DNA of 64,000 nucleotides, taken from a virus. Below are positions 48,874-56,132 of the stretch, one piece after another. Both the position numbers and the translations under genes were made by a program. The notes under the pieces were generated by a model. It was not told the DNA's origin. It was given only the letters and a program-made list of their open reading frames with translations, and did not search any database. Every line of letters starts with the position of its first letter. Positions within the stretch are counted from its first letter, which is position 1. The stretch lies in IMG/VR virus record IMGVR_UViG_3300027759_006101, positions 186,001 through 250,000 of that record. The stretch is one strand, 5' to 3'.

Positions 48874-49247
48874 TACATCATTTTCAAACGATATTTTGTC
48901 TGATTTAAGATAGCAAGCATTTCATCTTTGATATTTAATAAATCAGTATCAGAATTTGAGTCTAATGATTGAGGAAGATAATTTATAAAATATTCAACTG
49001 CTTCATCGATAAATACATTGTAATCATCAGATAAATTTTCAAGATTTACAACAAAACCATTCTTGCCCATCAAAGCGCCATTCTTACCTTGAAAAACTTC
49101 TATGAAATCATCAATAAGTGGGTCAAGTGCTTCATAAGCTTTTCCGAATGCCTCGTGTTGAGCAAAAGAACCTGGCTTCTTTTGTGTTTGCCAATGATAA
49201 ACTCTAAACTGATTCTGTATTGTTAAAAGATTTGTAATTATATTCAT
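48873..49247 (-). CDS. Dps/ferritin-like protein (DUF5856 type)
   Basis: A 124-residue helical protein. The N-terminal pattern QNQFRVYHWQTQKKPGSFAQ, then HEAFGKAYEALDPLIDDFIE, matches Dps-like proteins, with H-W and H-E-x-F residues near the expected metal-binding interface. It may bind iron and limit oxidative damage to DNA. It overlaps the SOD gene by 4 nt, so both are made together. Confidence 0.65.
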   Translation of the reverse strand: MNIITNLLTIQNQFRVYHWQTQKKPGSFAQHEAFGKAYEALDPLIDDFIEVFQGKNGALMGKNGFVVNLENLSDDYNVFIDEAVEYFINYLPQSLDSNSDTDLLNIKDEMLAILNQTKYRLKMM

Positions 49248-49909
49248 TTGTAACTCTCCAAGGTTTCATTGACAAAATCCCAATTAATTAAGTTAACCCA
49301 TTTTTTTAAATATTTTTCTCTATCATTTTGATATTTTAAATAGTAAGCGTGTTCCCATAAATCACATCCGATTAATGGTTTGCCGCATTCTTCTATATAT
49401 GGATTGTTTTGATTTGCCATTGAAGACAGTTTTAGATTTCTACCATCTTCAGTGCATAACCAAACCCAACCAGAACCAAAATGATCCATTCCTGTTTTGA
49501 TAAATTCTATTTTAAACTTATCAAGTGACCCAAACTTCTTGTCAATAAGATTTTTTATAGCGCCAGAGTAGACAGGCTTTTCAGTAGTCATTACATTCCA
49601 GAAGAAAGAATGATTGAAATATCCACCAGCATTATTCTTAAACTTTTCTCTATCTTTTGCTGGAATCTTATTTAAATCTGACATTAATTCGACTAATGAA
49701 TTCTTTTGTAATTTTGAGTTTTCATCAACAATGCTCATCATATTATCAAAATATTTTTTCTGATGCTTTGTGTGATGAATTTTCATTGTTTCTGCGTCAA
49801 TTACAGGTTCTAGAAAAGAATATTCGTATGGTAATTTTTGGAATTCAAAACCGTTTGATTCTACTTTTTCTTTTTTTGATGAAAGTATTACAGTATTAGT
49901 TATAAACAT
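49244..49909 (-). CDS. sod: Iron/manganese superoxide dismutase
   Basis: A 221-residue protein. All four metal ligands are seen: H45 (IHHTKH), H100 (GGYFNHSFFW), D183 and H187 (DLWEHAYYLKY). FGSGWVWL and GCDLWEHAYY are family-wide. It has a ~20-residue N-terminal extension. It converts superoxide to peroxide and oxygen. SOD in a phage is rare, and its coupling to a Dps-like gene points to defence against oxidative burst in the infected cell. Confidence 0.92.
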   Translation of the reverse strand: MFITNTVILSSKKEKVESNGFEFQKLPYEYSFLEPVIDAETMKIHHTKHQKKYFDNMMSIVDENSKLQKNSLVELMSDLNKIPAKDREKFKNNAGGYFNHSFFWNVMTTEKPVYSGAIKNLIDKKFGSLDKFKIEFIKTGMDHFGSGWVWLCTEDGRNLKLSSMANQNNPYIEECGKPLIGCDLWEHAYYLKYQNDREKYLKKWVNLINWDFVNETLESYK

Positions 49910-50355
49910 TATCCACCCTGGACAAACACATTGTAATTACCTCTTTCATTTGGTTGATTACTCCATTGTAATTGTAAAACACCCTGATAAGAAGTTAAGT
50001 TATTAAATGCGCTTGTATTTGCTGCGCCTTGTTTGCACGATAGAATAAAGTTGCCCGGATTTACACCATTTCTAGCAGCCCACTCATTAAAGTTTTCTTC
50101 TGTGCCCATATCATTATTCTGCCCACTTAGAAAAAACTTTCCATTTTGGTCAACATTTCCGTGAACTATACTGACCATTTTCCCAGTAGTAACATCACGA
50201 ACAGTTACAGGCGCACCAGTTGTTTTGAACTGCTGAAGCTTTGGTAAATCTGCTTGAGAAATTTCTATACCCTGTCCACCACCTGAAATGGTTGATGGAT
50301 TAGAAGTAGTTGTCAAATTTTGTAAAGGCTGAGCTTGAGAATATCTGTACCACAT
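49909..50355 (-). CDS. MWYR-start small protein
   Basis: A 148-residue protein starting M-W-Y-R-Y-S-Q-A. A Ser/Thr/Asn/Gln-rich, Gly-containing body (GGGQGIEISQADLPKLQQFK) suggests beta structure or a virion accessory. No family is recognised. It overlaps the SOD stop by a base, so it is translationally linked with it. Confidence 0.6.
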   Translation of the reverse strand: MWYRYSQAQPLQNLTTTSNPSTISGGGQGIEISQADLPKLQQFKTTGAPVTVRDVTTGKMVSIVHGNVDQNGKFFLSGQNNDMGTEENFNEWAARNGVNPGNFILSCKQGAANTSAFNNLTSYQGVLQLQWSNQPNERGNYNVFVQGG

Positions 50356-50378
50356 AATATTTTTATTCTATGAAAAGA

Positions 50379-50918
50379 CTAACTAACCTTCCATTCAATA
50401 AAACTTTCATAAGAGATACATTCAGTACAAAGATCCTCTAATTCAGTTAATGCTTCAAATATATTTTCAACAAGAGCTGTATCATTTTGTGACAAATCTA
50501 TAAACTGCACTAACTTTTTATGAAACTTTTCTGGATGCATTTTTCCAAACATTGGGAGTTTCATTTCGTTTAAAATATCTCTAGCAATATTTTTTGGAAT
50601 TATAATTTGATTAAAATTTGTATTGAGATCTTTTGCTTGGATTGTGATCCTTACTGCATCAGGCAATATAAAATCCCAAGCATATTCTTTACAAAAAGGA
50701 AAATCCATATCCAGAACAAACCCAAGATTAGTGAACTCTTTTTGCCAATATGCCAAAGGATAATTTATAGAGTTTTTATTTTTGACAAGAGCCAACATTT
50801 CTTCTGGAAGTGTTGGCTCAATATCTGGATGAATATGAAAAGTAGCAGACCAAAGGACAGTATCTTTTACCTCGTCATCTCCTAAATCCACAGGCTGAAA
50901 AACTACGTGTTTTGACAT
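50379..50918 (-). CDS. Hypothetical protein
   Basis: A 179-residue protein. MSKHVVFQPVDLGDDEVKDT is followed by PLAYWQKEFTNLGFVLDMDF and FKKLVQFIDLSQ-type helices. No domain is recognised. It is joined to the coiled-coil gene by a TAATG junction. Confidence 0.6.
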   Translation of the reverse strand: MSKHVVFQPVDLGDDEVKDTVLWSATFHIHPDIEPTLPEEMLALVKNKNSINYPLAYWQKEFTNLGFVLDMDFPFCKEYAWDFILPDAVRITIQAKDLNTNFNQIIIPKNIARDILNEMKLPMFGKMHPEKFHKKLVQFIDLSQNDTALVENIFEALTELEDLCTECISYESFIEWKVS

Positions 50919-51196
50919 TATATTGTAGGTTCTTCAACTTCAGTTTTTTTGATATGTTCGTTTACATAAGTTCTCAAGAAATAGATTTCTTTTCTTAAAT
51001 CAGCTAACTCTCTATGTAAAGCTCCTACTTCTTCATTCATTCTATAGGGTGCTGGATCAACTATTGCATTTCTTCTATTTATAATGAGTTCAGCTTCTTC
51101 TTTAGTGAGATAATTTGACATTTCTTTTTTGATTTGTGTTATCATTTCATCAGTTTCAAGAAAAGAATAACTTTTTTGCCTATAAAAATGAGACAT
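50918..51196 (-). CDS. Coiled-coil small protein
   Basis: A 92-residue protein with a heptad-like helix at the C-terminal half (EEVGALHRELADLRKEIYFL) and an acidic tail. It directly follows the STN-domain gene, overlapping by one base. It may pair with another component of the exported system. Confidence 0.6.
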   Translation of the reverse strand: MSHFYRQKSYSFLETDEMITQIKKEMSNYLTKEEAELIINRRNAIVDPAPYRMNEEVGALHRELADLRKEIYFLRTYVNEHIKKTEVEEPTI

Positions 51197-51852
51197 TAGA
51201 AATTTCTTCCTCCGCCAAATCCACCATTACCAGAGAATCCACCTTGACTTCCCATCATACCGCCAAAGCCCCCCATTGCTCCTCCGCCCATTCCGTTACC
51301 AGCGCCCATTCCAAAGCCTCCATTGCCTCCCATAGCGCCGTTCCCAAAACCGCCAGCCCCACCAAAGCCACCTGTGCCCATTCCATTCATTCCACCTGTA
51401 TATCTACTAAATTGATTAATAAATAATATATTACCCAAAACTGCTTGTAAATCAAATGGATCTATATAATTTAAATGAATTTTTTCCCAAGCTCTAGAAG
51501 TTTTTGTTTCTATAATTAAGTCAGAATAATTAGTAGGCTCTGGGTTTGGTCCTATTACTATTTTTCTACTCTTTACAATATAAACATCATTTTCTTTAGT
51601 ATATGTAAGGGGAATTGTATTTGCTCTCATAACTAATTTGAGAGCATTTTCAAATGGTTGTTCTGAAAGATTCATTGAAATTACACCAGACACAGAGTTT
51701 TCAATGACATAACTTTTGATTCCAGCTTGTTTAAAAATCATTTCCAAGCTTGTTCTTACTGGCGCATCTTTTAACTCCATTGTTATATTAGATTGCGCAA
51801 AAGAGACTGAACAAATCACTAAAAGGACTAAGAGAGCAAATAACTTTTTCAT
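51196..51852 (-). CDS. Exported STN-domain protein with Gly-rich tail
   Basis: A 218-residue protein. MKKLFALLVLLVICSVSFAQ is a Sec signal peptide. The domain ITMELKDAPVRTSLEMIFKQ, then VSGVISMNLSEQPFENALKL, is the secretin/TonB short N-terminal (STN) fold seen at the start of type II secretion and pilus secretins. The barrel domain is missing; instead the C-terminal ~70 residues are almost all Gly, Met, Asn and Phe. A periplasmic protein that contacts a host secretin or makes a coat-like tail is a possibility. Confidence 0.72.
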   Translation of the reverse strand: MKKLFALLVLLVICSVSFAQSNITMELKDAPVRTSLEMIFKQAGIKSYVIENSVSGVISMNLSEQPFENALKLVMRANTIPLTYTKENDVYIVKSRKIVIGPNPEPTNYSDLIIETKTSRAWEKIHLNYIDPFDLQAVLGNILFINQFSRYTGGMNGMGTGGFGGAGGFGNGAMGGNGGFGMGAGNGMGGGAMGGFGGMMGSQGGFSGNGGFGGGRNF

Positions 51853-52214
51853 TTTTTCTTAGGCTCCACGTTATATATTTTTTTCTTGCCAATTGTTTCG
51901 ACAGTAAATGTTACATTGTATTTTGATGATAAGTACCCTATTGCTTCGTCAAGAGTAAAATCAACAAAACTGAAATTCTTCTTATCTAGCTTATCCAATG
52001 AACTGTCAATATATTTATTTCTTATATTAGCTTGCTTGAAAAAACCTTCAATAACTTCCTTGGCATTTCTGTAATATGTTGAATTTAAACTAATCAAAAT
52101 TTCTTTTTTTGGTTTTTCGTCAACTTGAAAGATTGGCTGAGCAGGCCGAGAAAAAGATTCTACTGGCGATAAAACAATACACAAACAGCCTAAGATAGCA
52201 AAAACATTATTCAT
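51849..52214 (-). CDS. Exported short STN-domain protein
   Basis: A 121-residue protein. MNNVFAILGCLCIVLSPVES is a signal peptide. A short STN-like domain follows (AKEVIEGFFKQANIRNKYID, then NFSFVDFTLDEAIGYLSSKY). No barrel is present. It overlaps the next gene by 4 nt and together they form a two-gene exported unit. Its homology to the gene at 51196 is visible by pattern only. Confidence 0.65.
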   Translation of the reverse strand: MNNVFAILGCLCIVLSPVESFSRPAQPIFQVDEKPKKEILISLNSTYYRNAKEVIEGFFKQANIRNKYIDSSLDKLDKKNFSFVDFTLDEAIGYLSSKYNVTFTVETIGKKKIYNVEPKKK

Positions 52215-52240
52215 TCTATTATCCTCTATATCATAAATTG

Positions 52241-52246
52241 TACAAT
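52241..52246 (+). promoter_or_regulatory. -10 box TACAAT, leaderless arrangement
   Basis: It ends 6 nt before the ATG at 52253; a TTG at 52238 would overlap it. Confidence 0.5.
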
Positions 52247-52252
52247 CCTAAT

Positions 52253-52540
52253 ATGAACTACGAAGATTTAGACGAAGAACAGCAATTAGAACTTCAAAAA
52301 CAATTTGAAGAAAATAGAAAAATTATTCTTGCTATGGATCCAGAAACATTTTTGGAGAGATTGGTAAAGATGCACGATTCTACTGATGTTATTTTAGAAG
52401 GCTATGATTTAGTGACTAACATTAATGAAGGACACGGAATTGCAGTAGCCGGATTAATTAGATTGAGAAATGCACTTATGGATAGCATTGAGTGGATTAC
52501 TACAAATCTAATTGCTGGTGATGAAGAAGAAGAACTATAA
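52253..52540 (+). CDS. Hypothetical acidic protein
   Basis: A 95-residue protein starting MNYEDLDEEQQLELQKQFEE. A helical body (MDPETFLERLVKMHDSTDVI) and an acidic end follow. First in an operon with the DUF1257/DUF2997 pair and endolysin candidate (TAATG junction). No family is recognised. Confidence 0.65.
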   Translation: MNYEDLDEEQQLELQKQFEENRKIILAMDPETFLERLVKMHDSTDVILEGYDLVTNINEGHGIAVAGLIRLRNALMDSIEWITTNLIAGDEEEEL

Positions 52541-52965
52541 TGTCTGCATATAAGAAGATTGAATGTGAAATTGTTGATAAAGAATGTTTATTAGAAGCAT
52601 TAAGTCTTCTTGGTTTTTATCCTGATGTTTTGAATGAGCCAAAAAACTTAAAAGGTTATAGGGGTGATGATCGGAAAGAAGTTGCCCATATTATTATCCC
52701 AAGAGACCAAGTCAATAAGTTCACTGGTGCATCTAACGACATTGGATTTTTCTGGAATGAAAAAGAGCAGAAATATGACTTTATTCTTTCAGATTATGAT
52801 AAAGCAAAAATTATGGATCAAAGAATTATTCAAGCATATGTAAAAGTTGCTCTGGAAAAAGCATTAGCCAAAAATGGATTCAAGATTAAAGTAAATATAA
52901 ATGATGAGGAATTCTTGAAACGAACTATGTCTGAAATGGAAATAGTTGCAAGAAAAATAATCTAA
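52540..52965 (+). CDS. DUF1257 (Ycf35-like) protein
   Basis: A 141-residue protein. LLEALSLLGFYPDVLNEPKN, then GYRGDDRKEVAHIIIPRDQV, an N-D-I-G-F-F element and IMDQRIIQAYVKVALEKALA match DUF1257, a family of unknown function. Its usual partners are DUF2997 and an AAA+ ATPase. The DUF2997 gene follows with TAATG coupling; no ATPase of that type is next to it. Confidence 0.75.
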   Translation: MSAYKKIECEIVDKECLLEALSLLGFYPDVLNEPKNLKGYRGDDRKEVAHIIIPRDQVNKFTGASNDIGFFWNEKEQKYDFILSDYDKAKIMDQRIIQAYVKVALEKALAKNGFKIKVNINDEEFLKRTMSEMEIVARKII

Positions 52966-53171
52966 TGGCAAAAGAAGTAGAACTTAATATCAAGATTGGT
53001 AAAGATGGAAAAGTTGAAGTTGAGCCTAAAGGTACATCTGGAAAAGAATGTTTAGAACTTATGAAATTTCTTGACAAAATTCCTGGATTTGTTGTGAAAG
53101 AAACAACCCCAAACAAAGATATGCAGGACGATTATAAAGAAATTGTTAATCAGGAGAATAAAACAAAATGA
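52965..53171 (+). CDS. DUF2997 protein
   Basis: A 68-residue protein. VELNIKIGKDGKVEVEPKGT, then GKECLELMKFLDKIPGFV, fits DUF2997, a small beta-strand protein that co-occurs with DUF1257. Cys at G-K-E-C is the family position. It overlaps the endolysin candidate by 4 nt. The pair's function is unknown. Confidence 0.75.
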   Translation: MAKEVELNIKIGKDGKVEVEPKGTSGKECLELMKFLDKIPGFVVKETTPNKDMQDDYKEIVNQENKTK

Positions 53172-53779
53172 ATCAAGTTAAACAATTTTTTTGGAAGTTA
53201 TTATCAACAGACAAATTTAATGATTTTTCAAGCTTAGCAGTAAAGACACCAGGCCCTATTAGCAAGAAAGCTGCTGTTGATGCTTGTGCGAAAGAAGTAT
53301 TAAGTGTAAGAGAAGATGGTGCTAATTCAGGAACTTTTGTAGAACGATATCTTTCTGCTGTTGGTCTTGGGGCTGGCAATCCTTGGTGTATGGCTTTTGT
53401 AGTTTTAAGATTAATTAAAGCTGCTCATTCATTAGCACTTACAATTCCAAATGAAATGCCAAGAACAGGAAGCACAGTAGTTTTTTCTAATTTTGGTAAG
53501 AAGAAAAGTTTGTGGATTAAAAGAGCTGATCTTGAGTTAGGTAGAGCAAGAATTCAAGAAGGCGATATTGTATTTTATTTCTTCGCTGCAAAAGGAAGAA
53601 TTGCTCACACTGGAATTGTTGTTGATGCTACTTCTAATAATGATTTTAAAACTGTTGAAGGTAATACATCTTCTGGTTTGAGAGATGTTGTTGATAGAGA
53701 TGGGCAAGGTGTTTATATGAAACAAAGAAGCATCTCATCTCTTGGTTTATTTGGTGGTGTAGTGAGATTACCTTACTAA
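53168..53779 (+). CDS. CHAP/NlpC-like cysteine hydrolase, endolysin candidate
   Basis: A 203-residue protein. NPWCMAFVVLRLIKAAHSLA carries the likely nucleophile C74, IAHTGIVVDATS the H147 and TVEGNTSSG the third residue E164. This is the pattern of CHAP/NlpC-P60 cysteine peptidases that cut peptidoglycan. Charge and length suit an endolysin. No signal peptide is visible, so a holin would be needed. It may instead be a virion-associated hydrolase. Confidence 0.65.
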   Translation: MNQVKQFFWKLLSTDKFNDFSSLAVKTPGPISKKAAVDACAKEVLSVREDGANSGTFVERYLSAVGLGAGNPWCMAFVVLRLIKAAHSLALTIPNEMPRTGSTVVFSNFGKKKSLWIKRADLELGRARIQEGDIVFYFFAAKGRIAHTGIVVDATSNNDFKTVEGNTSSGLRDVVDRDGQGVYMKQRSISSLGLFGGVVRLPY

Positions 53780-54592
53780 CTCTGCAATCAATACTTCTGT
53801 TTTATTCTTAGTCAACGAAGCAGCAATAACTCTTCCTGTAGCATCAACAATTTGAGAATGTCCTTGAAAATATAGGGGAAACATCCATCCAGCACAATAT
53901 GGCCTGACTATTGTAAAACCATTTTCTTTAGCCCTTTGTATCTGAGGAGTTTCTTTATTGTAATCAAAAGGATATCCTGGGAAAGGGCGCCATCCATTAG
54001 AAGGAGCAAATAAAATTACTGCTCCTTCTTTTTTAAATTTACTAATATAATAAGCATCATTTAAGTCGTAACAAACACATAGCCCTACTTCACCAAATCT
54101 TGTCTCTAAAACAATAGGCTCGTATTGTGTTTGTAATCTAAGAGCTTTTTCAAATCCAACAAGATATTTTTTTGAAGCTTTGCCTACAACATCTCCATTA
54201 GAATCTATTAGTGTCTGAGAGTTATAAATACCATCATATCTTTTTTCATAATATGTTCCTGAAACTATATGAACATTATATTTTTTTGCAAGATTTGACA
54301 TAGTTTGCAAAATAATTTTTTCTTGATTTTTGATATTAAACAATCTTAAAATAAAAGATAAATCTAACTTTGAAATAACTTTATCAAATAAAGATTCAAA
54401 ATTATTTTTGATGTTTAGTGATGATATTTTTTCTTGCTTTGCAAACAATAAACAATAATTTATATTTTCTGGGAAGCATATAATATCAGGTTTTATAAGC
54501 AAATTTTCAAAAACTTGTTTTTCTATGTAATATTGAAAAGATTTTTGAGAAAAACAATATTTAAGATTAAGTTGAACAGAAGCAACTTTCAT
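53768..54592 (-). CDS. Carbon-nitrogen hydrolase (nitrilase family)
   Basis: A 274-residue protein with the E-K-C triad: E42 in IICFPENINY, Lys141/142 in GKASKKYLV, and C174 in LCVCYDLND. SGTYYEKRYDGIYNSQTLID, FAPSNGW and the final Q-G-H-S-Q-I segment are typical. Nitrilases hydrolyse C-N bonds in nitriles, amides or N-carbamoyl compounds; the substrate here cannot be read. A phage copy is uncommon. It is convergent with the endolysin candidate, overlapping 12 nt. Confidence 0.82.
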   Translation of the reverse strand: MKVASVQLNLKYCFSQKSFQYYIEKQVFENLLIKPDIICFPENINYCLLFAKQEKISSLNIKNNFESLFDKVISKLDLSFILRLFNIKNQEKIILQTMSNLAKKYNVHIVSGTYYEKRYDGIYNSQTLIDSNGDVVGKASKKYLVGFEKALRLQTQYEPIVLETRFGEVGLCVCYDLNDAYYISKFKKEGAVILFAPSNGWRPFPGYPFDYNKETPQIQRAKENGFTIVRPYCAGWMFPLYFQGHSQIVDATGRVIAASLTKNKTEVLIAELVR

Positions 54593-56115
54593 TAGGTGTT
54601 TATAACTCTTCGTCTAAAGTAAAAGTCTTCGTCTCTTATGGCTAAAAACCAACCGTATCTAGCGCCATTAGCAAGAGTTGTATAGGTTACTGTAAAACCA
54701 TTTTCTCCAGTAAAGTTTTGTATATCACCTACTGCTTGAAGCGTTGGAGTTGTAGCAGTAAAACTCACAATACCATTAGTAGAAACTCTTCCTCTCATTG
54801 CATCATTTCCGTTAGTGTTGTTGTCAACGTTTCCATAAGATAAAGAAAATTGTTGCGATTTTTGAAATTCATACGTTGCACTTGTTACAGTCGTAGTAGC
54901 ATTAGATTGTAAAAGAAGTGCTGTATTAGAAGTAATTGAACTAACAACTCCAACAAGACGAAAATTGCTATCATACAAAGTGTCTGTGGCACCTAACTCT
55001 GAAAGAAAAGATGTGCCTGTACCACTTACAGAAGTATTAGCCGTGTTAGATGTAATAGTACCTGTTCCTGTAATGTTTTTTCCACCCAAACCATTTGCTG
55101 TAAAAAATGACATCACTTCACAACCATTATTAGCTGCTGTGTTTGTAGTGTTGAGAGTATTGGAGTGAGAAAAACAACCCAATACATGACAGGGCTTGAA
55201 TCCAACACCATAAGAGCTTGATGTTGTAGCAGTGCCCGTTGGAGATTGGAATGTTCCAGCTGCAAAAGATGGATCCAAAGTACGACCAAAACCAGCAGTC
55301 ATAGCTAAAAAAATTATTGAGTGTCCAGTATTCGCTGAACTTTGTGTCACTGCAAAACCAGTATCAAACATTGTTTGAAATTTAACACTTGATGTTGAAG
55401 CTAAAGTCAAGCTGCCATCGTCAGAGATTCTTGTTGTTACTGCGCTATTACCACCACCATCGTCTACATTCCTCCAGATAGCACCTACTTGAGATGTAAC
55501 AAAAGAACCGCCCGTAGAAGCTATTCTTACAGCTGCTCCAAAATGTAATTGCCCATCTGTTGTTTGAGCAGGACGTATATGAGAATATAAAATAGCATCT
55601 GGCTGAAATGTTGTTCCCACGACCGTTCTTGTATTTGCTGGAGGTGGAACTACGGTTTGTCCAACTGCACAAGTGAAGTCATCTCCTGCAAAAACTGTAA
55701 ATACTGCATCTAATGGTGTTTGCTGAGTGCCAACACCTTGATATGTGCCTAAAATAGTATCTTGAGCAAATCCTGTTAGCTGCCACTGTCTTCTGATAGT
55801 CTGTGCAGTATTTGTTGTAAATATTGAAACTGTATTACCGAAACTTGCTCTACTTACTACAGGGTCTGCAGCTTCCTCATTGCTTGTCCAAACGCAAGCA
55901 TTTGTAAGACCTGTACCTGCTATATTACTACCACCAAAACCAACTGAAAAACAAGGAAAGTCAGTAGTAGAATCAAAGTTATCAGGTTGTACAAAATTAT
56001 CTTGAGCGTAAACTAAGTAACCTTTAGGAACTCCAAATCCTGTTGGCAAACTAATGTTAAATGTACCACTTGCTTGAGCTGCAGGTATTCTGACAGATAC
56101 AATTCGAGTTTTCAT
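54592..56115 (-). CDS. Tail/fibre-type structural protein
   Basis: A 507-residue protein rich in Thr, Asn, Ser and Gly (GNTVSIFTTNTAQTIRRQWQ; NITGTGTITSNTANTSVSGT). The start MKTRIVSVRIPAAQASGTFN resembles structural phage tail proteins. It has no catalytic motif. The last residues FYFRRRVINT end just before the nitrilase gene. It lies downstream of the giant fibre gene on the same strand. Confidence 0.7.
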   Translation of the reverse strand: MKTRIVSVRIPAAQASGTFNISLPTGFGVPKGYLVYAQDNFVQPDNFDSTTDFPCFSVGFGGSNIAGTGLTNACVWTSNEEAADPVVSRASFGNTVSIFTTNTAQTIRRQWQLTGFAQDTILGTYQGVGTQQTPLDAVFTVFAGDDFTCAVGQTVVPPPANTRTVVGTTFQPDAILYSHIRPAQTTDGQLHFGAAVRIASTGGSFVTSQVGAIWRNVDDGGGNSAVTTRISDDGSLTLASTSSVKFQTMFDTGFAVTQSSANTGHSIIFLAMTAGFGRTLDPSFAAGTFQSPTGTATTSSSYGVGFKPCHVLGCFSHSNTLNTTNTAANNGCEVMSFFTANGLGGKNITGTGTITSNTANTSVSGTGTSFLSELGATDTLYDSNFRLVGVVSSITSNTALLLQSNATTTVTSATYEFQKSQQFSLSYGNVDNNTNGNDAMRGRVSTNGIVSFTATTPTLQAVGDIQNFTGENGFTVTYTTLANGARYGWFLAIRDEDFYFRRRVINT

Positions 56116-56132
56116 AATATTATTATAAAAAA

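Noticed and set aside
51136-51426. His/Ser/Ala-rich plus-strand frame
   Set aside because: Antisense of the Gly-rich tail of the STN-domain gene.
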